Under the pieces are notes generated by a model. It made no database searches and was not told the origin of the DNA. It saw only the letters and a program-made list of their open reading frames with translations. The position numbers and the translations under genes are program-made. Shown piece by piece: positions 60,310-64,000 of a stretch of DNA of 64,000 nucleotides; within the stretch, counting starts at the first letter, position 1, and every line of letters starts with the position of its first letter. Source of the stretch: a virus; the IMG/VR virus record IMGVR_UViG_3300033571_028151, positions 22,708 to 86,707 of that record, one strand, 5' to 3'.

Positions 60310-61083
60310 ATGAAAAAAGCCGACGACTTATCGTTAGAAAAAACATTGATATTTGCCCGACAATGCTACGAGGCGCGGCAGACCAACTCTGGCGAAGACG
60401 TATTAGCCCATTGCAAACGAGTCGCTAGTCAGGCCGAAGTCATTGCGCAAAAACTGTATCAAGACCTGCGCGCGGACTATGTGCCTGAAAACGTCAAAGA
60501 CACGGTGGCCGCGATTGTGCATTGTAGTGTGCTCCATGATGTCTTGAACGTCCACGCCTGCGCCTTCGAGCATATTGCCGAGATCGCCAACGTACAGATT
60601 GCCGCGATGGTAGCCGCCTTGAGCCGCGATTTCCGCTTGGTAGAGACAAAGCGCGATATGGAGTTTCGCGGGCGGCTTAGCCAGAGCGCGGTTGGAACTC
60701 AGATTGTTGCCGTGGCTGACATTATCTGTACCGCAAAAGAACTTGCCAAAGGTTTAGATTTGCTTGGCATGGCGGTCGTGCCCAAATCTAAAAAAATGCT
60801 GGCTCAGTTAGACGGCGACTTGCTGTCAGTGCACGCCGCGAACAAGTACTACATGCTGCGCCTTTACGTGCATGCCGCGCGCAACCTATTGTCTGACGTA
60901 AGCCAAAAAATCAAAGCGTGCAGGCAAAAAGCCAAGGCTGAAAAAGCGGCTATGCAGTTGACGAAGAAGGTGCAAGAATCTATCGCCGCGCGTGAAAAAG
61001 AAGCGAAACCTGTTAAGCCTAAAGAAAAGAAAGCCGAAGTGCGTTATGCAAGAAAACGAAATATTCGATCAGATGCTGAGTGA
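60310..61083 (+). CDS. HD-domain hydrolase, SpoT/Mesh1-like
   Basis: 257 residues from ATG 60310 after GGAGG. HD ligands H34, H76-D77 (CSVLHDV) and D137 (VAVADII) fit the SpoT/Mesh1 branch, which removes pyrophosphate from (p)ppGpp or related nucleotides. A Lys-rich C-terminal tail (AKAEKAAMQLTKKVQE) follows. It may blunt a host starvation response. Other HD enzymes act on dNTPs, so substrate is unproven. Confidence 0.6.
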   Translation: MKKADDLSLEKTLIFARQCYEARQTNSGEDVLAHCKRVASQAEVIAQKLYQDLRADYVPENVKDTVAAIVHCSVLHDVLNVHACAFEHIAEIANVQIAAMVAALSRDFRLVETKRDMEFRGRLSQSAVGTQIVAVADIICTAKELAKGLDLLGMAVVPKSKKMLAQLDGDLLSVHAANKYYMLRLYVHAARNLLSDVSQKIKACRQKAKAEKAAMQLTKKVQESIAAREKEAKPVKPKEKKAEVRYARKRNIRSDAE

Positions 61084-61366
61084 TTACATTGCCCAAAACC
61101 CCAAAGCGGCGAAGGGCAAAGTATTGCAAGATTTTTGCGCATACGCTAAAAACTGGTTCGTTGAGAAGGGCGCAATTGGGGTTGCACAGTCGCCGACGGC
61201 TAACGGCATTGCTTTGCGATTCAAAGACGGCACTGAACGCCTGCTGTTTTCGTACAACAACGAACCTACTTTCAACCAGCCGGCTATGGCGATTTCTGGA
61301 ACCGCGGGCGGAAACATTCGCGCGTCTGGCCCGGTAGCCGACACCTCTATTCGAATCACTGGCTAA
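61046..61366 (+). CDS. Hypothetical protein
   Basis: 106 residues from ATG 61046, inside the end of the HD gene in another frame (38-base overlap). Helical first half, Gly/Ala-rich second half. No family recognised. Confidence 0.5.
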   Translation: MQENEIFDQMLSDYIAQNPKAAKGKVLQDFCAYAKNWFVEKGAIGVAQSPTANGIALRFKDGTERLLFSYNNEPTFNQPAMAISGTAGGNIRASGPVADTSIRITG

Positions 61367-61386
61367 ATCCTTCAGGAACACTTTCT

Positions 61387-62064
61387 GTGTTTATTTGCTT
61401 CGAAGGGATCGACGGTGCCGGCAAGAGCACGCAGGCCCGTATGCTTCAGCAATCTCTTGCTGCGGCTGGCTACAAAGTCGAACTCGTGGCTGATCCCGGC
61501 ACGACCAAGATCGGCACGGCTATCAGGCAGTTGCTCCTCGACAATGACGGGCCGATTACCCCCTTCGCGCAGATGCTTTTGTTCTCAGCCGGTCGCGCAG
61601 AGTTGTCGGCATACGCAGCCAAACAAATCAAAAAGCAAACCGTCATCATCTGCGACCGTTGGTTCTTGTCGACGCTGGTGTATCAGGGCGTCATGAACGA
61701 CATGCCCGAAAACGTGCTTTTTGATATCTTTGAACTCTCAAACTGCATCGTTCCTGACATTTGCTTTTTGCTTGACCTTGCGCCGGCCAAAGCCAAGAAG
61801 CGCATGGGAAAGCCGCGGGATCGTTATGAGCGGCGCTGCATGGAAGATCGCAAGATCATGCGCGAAGCCTATCTCGAATTTGCCGGACAGTATACCGCCG
61901 AAGTGACCGAAGTCATTGACGCGTCGCAGCCGCCGGACGTAACGCACCGCCAGATTTACACCATTGTTGAATCTGCACTGGAGGATCGCGGTATCAAACC
62001 CCGAAGGGAGTCTAAAAATGCCCGTGCTCGCTCAAGATCACGATCAATTAAATCAAGAACGTGA
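61387..62064 (+). CDS. tmk: Thymidylate kinase
   Basis: 225 residues from GTG 61387. P-loop EGIDGAGKST (6-15), DPGTT, an NMP-binding region and DRW...S (about 93-99) make the dTMP kinase pattern. It phosphorylates dTMP to dTDP for dTTP synthesis. An Arg/Ser-rich tail (RARSRSRSIKSR) is an extra. The next gene starts 47 bases before its stop. With the MazG-like and dATP/dGTP-hydrolase-like genes it shapes nucleotide pools. Confidence 0.9.
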   Translation: MFICFEGIDGAGKSTQARMLQQSLAAAGYKVELVADPGTTKIGTAIRQLLLDNDGPITPFAQMLLFSAGRAELSAYAAKQIKKQTVIICDRWFLSTLVYQGVMNDMPENVLFDIFELSNCIVPDICFLLDLAPAKAKKRMGKPRDRYERRCMEDRKIMREAYLEFAGQYTAEVTEVIDASQPPDVTHRQIYTIVESALEDRGIKPRRESKNARARSRSRSIKSRT

Positions 62065-62521
62065 TTACTCGTTATTTGTTGCTCGCAAAGAAGTGCAACA
62101 AATCGAGCGCCAGTTGCTCATCAGCCCGGCTAATAAGACCGTTAATTCTGCGCTGCGCAACGTGGCTTTTCTGCTGCTAGACCTCGCGCAAAAATATGTC
62201 CCGCATACTCCCGCTAATTTTACAGACCACAACAGTCTGGCCCACTGCATTAAATTGTTACAGGAAATGGGGCTTAAGCCGGAAATTCTCGCCCGGCTTG
62301 ACCGGACAGTAGCCGGCGTTAGTGTAGATTTAATTCGCAATTCCTTTGAATACCGACAGTTGCGCAATAAAATAAAGGCATGTCTGGCGGTAATTGCAGA
62401 CCTGACGGAACGGCCTGCGGCGCCCGGCACCTACGACTATCAAAAAGGCATTCGCGAGGGATACCGGCGCGCCAGTGATATCGCCGTGCTGTTCCTCGAC
62501 GACATTGACGAAAACTTGTAA
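62018..62521 (+). CDS. Hypothetical helical protein
   Basis: 167 residues from ATG 62018, after GGGAG, overlapping the kinase end. Helical (NSALRNVAFLLLDLAQKY, NKIKACLAVIADL). No family recognised. Confidence 0.55.
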   Translation: MPVLAQDHDQLNQERDYSLFVARKEVQQIERQLLISPANKTVNSALRNVAFLLLDLAQKYVPHTPANFTDHNSLAHCIKLLQEMGLKPEILARLDRTVAGVSVDLIRNSFEYRQLRNKIKACLAVIADLTERPAAPGTYDYQKGIREGYRRASDIAVLFLDDIDENL

Positions 62522-62523
62522 GC

Positions 62524-62787
62524 ATGGACGCTCAACGAGTTGCCGCCGCGCTTGGCGACCTCAACCCCGAAGCCGTGTTTTTAGAAAACATGCATTCGGC
62601 GTTGGTGGGGGTTGGTTACATTGGCCACCACGATCCGGTCGCCGTGTACAGCAAGACAAAGATTTACGAGAAACTTTTCTCTGACGGGTTTTCGCAAGAA
62701 GACGCCGACGAGTATTTCGGTAAATTTGCCAACCTCTGGTCTGGCTCGTACACCCCGGTAATTCTTGACGACCTTTCGGAGCAGTAG
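62524..62787 (+). CDS. Hypothetical protein
   Basis: 87 residues. Alpha/beta, no recognised motif. Starts 2 bases after the previous stop. Confidence 0.55.
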   Translation: MDAQRVAAALGDLNPEAVFLENMHSALVGVGYIGHHDPVAVYSKTKIYEKLFSDGFSQEDADEYFGKFANLWSGSYTPVILDDLSEQ

Positions 62788-62790
62788 ATT

Positions 62791-63093
62791 GTGGCCACGA
62801 TTGTTGAAAATCGCCCGGATAGTATTCAGTTCGTAAATTCTTCCGTAGCCGGTAACAAGGACGCGCCGACGCTGGCCATACAAGCCGGCGACTGGCAGGT
62901 AGACGATCACGTGGAGTCAGGAATTGTTTTCGATGTTTACGGCAATCAGCCGCCCATTCTGACAGCAATTGACGCACGTAAACTAGCCAAATGGCTCAAT
63001 CGCGCGGCGGACAGTTTGGATGGCGTAAAGCATTCTGATAAAAAGAACAAGCACCGCCACCACTACGAGCAGGACGATATCGACGAATACTGA
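62791..63093 (+). CDS. Hypothetical protein, GTG start
   Basis: 100 residues from GTG 62791. Strands, then a charged helical tail (KKNKHRHHYEQDDIDEY). The tail is His-rich. No family recognised. Confidence 0.55.
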   Translation: MATIVENRPDSIQFVNSSVAGNKDAPTLAIQAGDWQVDDHVESGIVFDVYGNQPPILTAIDARKLAKWLNRAADSLDGVKHSDKKNKHRHHYEQDDIDEY

Positions 63094-63101
63094 GGCCCGC
63101 C

Positions 63102-63473
63102 GTGAAAAACTTGTTGCTCTGCCTGCTTCTACTGGTGGCCGCGGCTAACGTAGAGGCGGCAGAGTTGCTTATTTTTACAGCCCCTTGGTGCGGCCCCTGT
63201 CGGCAGTTCAAAGAAGACATTAAAGCCGACCCCTCAATTGTCGAAGATTACGAGTGGGGCTATATTGACTTCGACAACGAAAAAGAACTTGTCAAATTGC
63301 ACGATATTAAAAGTGTGCCCACTTTTCTTATACTAGAGGGCACTACTGTTGTTGCCCGGCAGGTCGGGTATCAGGGGCCAGAAAAGTTGAAAAACTGGCT
63401 GCAACGGCACAAGGCTAGATCACTCAGGCGTGACTCATGGCAACCAACAAAAAGATATCTCAACTTCCGCTAA
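63102..63473 (+). CDS. Exported thioredoxin
   Basis: 123 residues from GTG 63102. Residues 1-20 (MKNLLLCLLLLVAAANVEAA) are a signal peptide with cleavage after an AxA. The active site is WCGPC (C30, C33) and a cis-Pro SVPTF follows. It would act in the cell envelope on disulfides, perhaps of phage tail-fibre proteins or host envelope proteins. Lies directly before the tail-fibre genes and overlaps the next gene by 37 bases. Confidence 0.8.
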   Translation: MKNLLLCLLLLVAAANVEAAELLIFTAPWCGPCRQFKEDIKADPSIVEDYEWGYIDFDNEKELVKLHDIKSVPTFLILEGTTVVARQVGYQGPEKLKNWLQRHKARSLRRDSWQPTKRYLNFR

Positions 63474-63670
63474 AAGACGAACCGTTGCCGACCGATGTGG
63501 TTCCTCTGGTTGACACAGGCGTCACGCCGATTAGCACGAAACGTACGATGCTGTCAAGCATCATTGCCGTGTTTCGTGGTGTGGCCGGCGGTGTAGCCAG
63601 TTTGGATGCAAACGGCAAACTTCCGTCACTACAACTGCCGGACGAAATCGACGGCGGCACATACTCGTAA
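63437..63670 (+). CDS. Short tail-fibre-associated protein
   Basis: 77 residues. KKISQLPLKDEPLPTDVVPL, then GVTPISTKRTM, recalls N-terminal tail-fibre or baseplate-attachment segments of phages. Short and placed between the thioredoxin and the collagen-like fibre, so it may be an attachment or head-fibre piece. Tentative. Confidence 0.5.
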   Translation: MATNKKISQLPLKDEPLPTDVVPLVDTGVTPISTKRTMLSSIIAVFRGVAGGVASLDANGKLPSLQLPDEIDGGTYS

Positions 63671-63692
63671 GTATTAAACAGGAAAATTCACA

Positions 63693-64000
63693 ATGTCTAA
63701 CAAAATTCGCCACAAGCGCAGTGACGTTCCCGGTTTAGAGCCAGCCGCCAGCGACCTCGTCCCCGGCGAGTTGGCGCTGAATCTTGCGGATAAGAAAATC
63801 TACGCGTTAGACGCGGACGGTAATGTTGCGAACTGGTCTACTGGCGGCGGTGGTAGTGGCGTTGGAGTTACAGGCGTCACGGGCGCCACAGGCGTTGCTG
63901 GTCCAGCCGGCGTCACGGGCGCAACAGGCGTTGCTGGTCCAGCCGGCGTCACGGGCGCAACAGGCGTTGCTGGTTTAGACGGCGCCACGGGCGCCACAGG
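63693..64000 (+). CDS. Collagen-like tail fibre, 3' partial
   Basis: The window ends inside the gene. The start is [17 protein letters not shown] (about 29-45), a common phage fibre N-terminal block, then a Gly-Xaa-Yaa region ([16 protein letters not shown]...). Repeats typically trimerise into a rod. The real length and tip are off the window. Confidence 0.75.
   Translation, partial: MSNKIRHKRSDVPGLEPAASDLVPGELALNLADKKIYALDADGNVANWSTGGGGSGVGVTGVTGATGVAGPAGVTGATGVAGPAGVTGATGVAGLDGATGAT
63873..63980 (+). repeat. 36-bp tandem repeat coding collagen-like triplets
   Basis: Three near-identical 36-bp copies (63873-63908, 63909-63944, 63945-63980) each code 12 residues of Gly-Xaa-Yaa. Variation is mostly at third positions. 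Such repeats expand or shrink, changing fibre length. Confidence 0.8.

Overview
This window looks like part of a large tailed double-stranded DNA phage (Caudoviricetes). It is packed with short, tightly spaced or overlapping genes, almost all on the + strand. The hallmark phage genes are a large terminase subunit, a portal protein, a collagen-like tail fibre, a family A DNA polymerase, a DnaB-like helicase with primase, and a RecA-like recombinase. The host is not certain. Three features point towards a planctomycete or cyanobacterium-like host rather than a well-studied enterobacterial one: a Ycf35-DUF2997-Ycf46 gene set, a secreted Cys/Arg-rich protein ending in paired cysteines, and a deoxyhypusine-synthase-like protein. 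This host call is inference.

Layout. 0-4.7 kb: small genes around the terminase, the only gene on the - strand, then a dATP/dGTP diphosphohydrolase-like gene. 4.9-9.05 kb: an acidic/basic DNA-binding-like protein, structured leader hairpins, a four-gene set (Ycf35/DUF1257, DUF2997, GNAT, Ycf46 AAA+ ATPase), and then a 270-bp array of eight short hairpins in a 354-bp gap with no credible gene. 9-21 kb: about 30 mostly unrecognised small genes, including a beta-helix protein, a secreted cysteine-rich protein, DUF6915-like and Api92-like proteins and a pair of probable tandem paralogues. 21.1-25.0 kb: a separate unit of four overlapping genes (SEC-C, Cys-rich Rep-like, HTH plus deoxyhypusine-synthase-like, unknown). 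25.3-27 kb: DEDD exonuclease, tRNA-Gln and MazG-like pyrophosphohydrolase. 28-45 kb: the replication and recombination core, with SbcD/SbcC-like proteins, UvsW-like helicase, DnaB-like helicase, primase, a UDG-like/exonuclease/Pol A fusion, a ParB-like protein, a RecA-like recombinase and a possible nuclease. 45-56 kb: mostly unknown proteins plus a glycosyltransferase and a RuvC-like resolvase. 56-64 kb: portal, a second glycosyltransferase, an HD hydrolase, thymidylate kinase, an exported thioredoxin and the start of the tail-fibre genes.

The replication block forms a near-complete, largely self-sufficient replisome and recombination machine. The MazG-like, dATP/dGTP-hydrolase-like and dTMP-kinase genes shape the nucleotide pool. 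Intrinsic terminators near 12.6, 43.5 and 56.2 kb, with structured hairpins elsewhere, divide the + strand into transcription units. The most unusual element is the Ycf35-DUF2997-GNAT-Ycf46 set together with the structured non-coding DNA on both sides of it.
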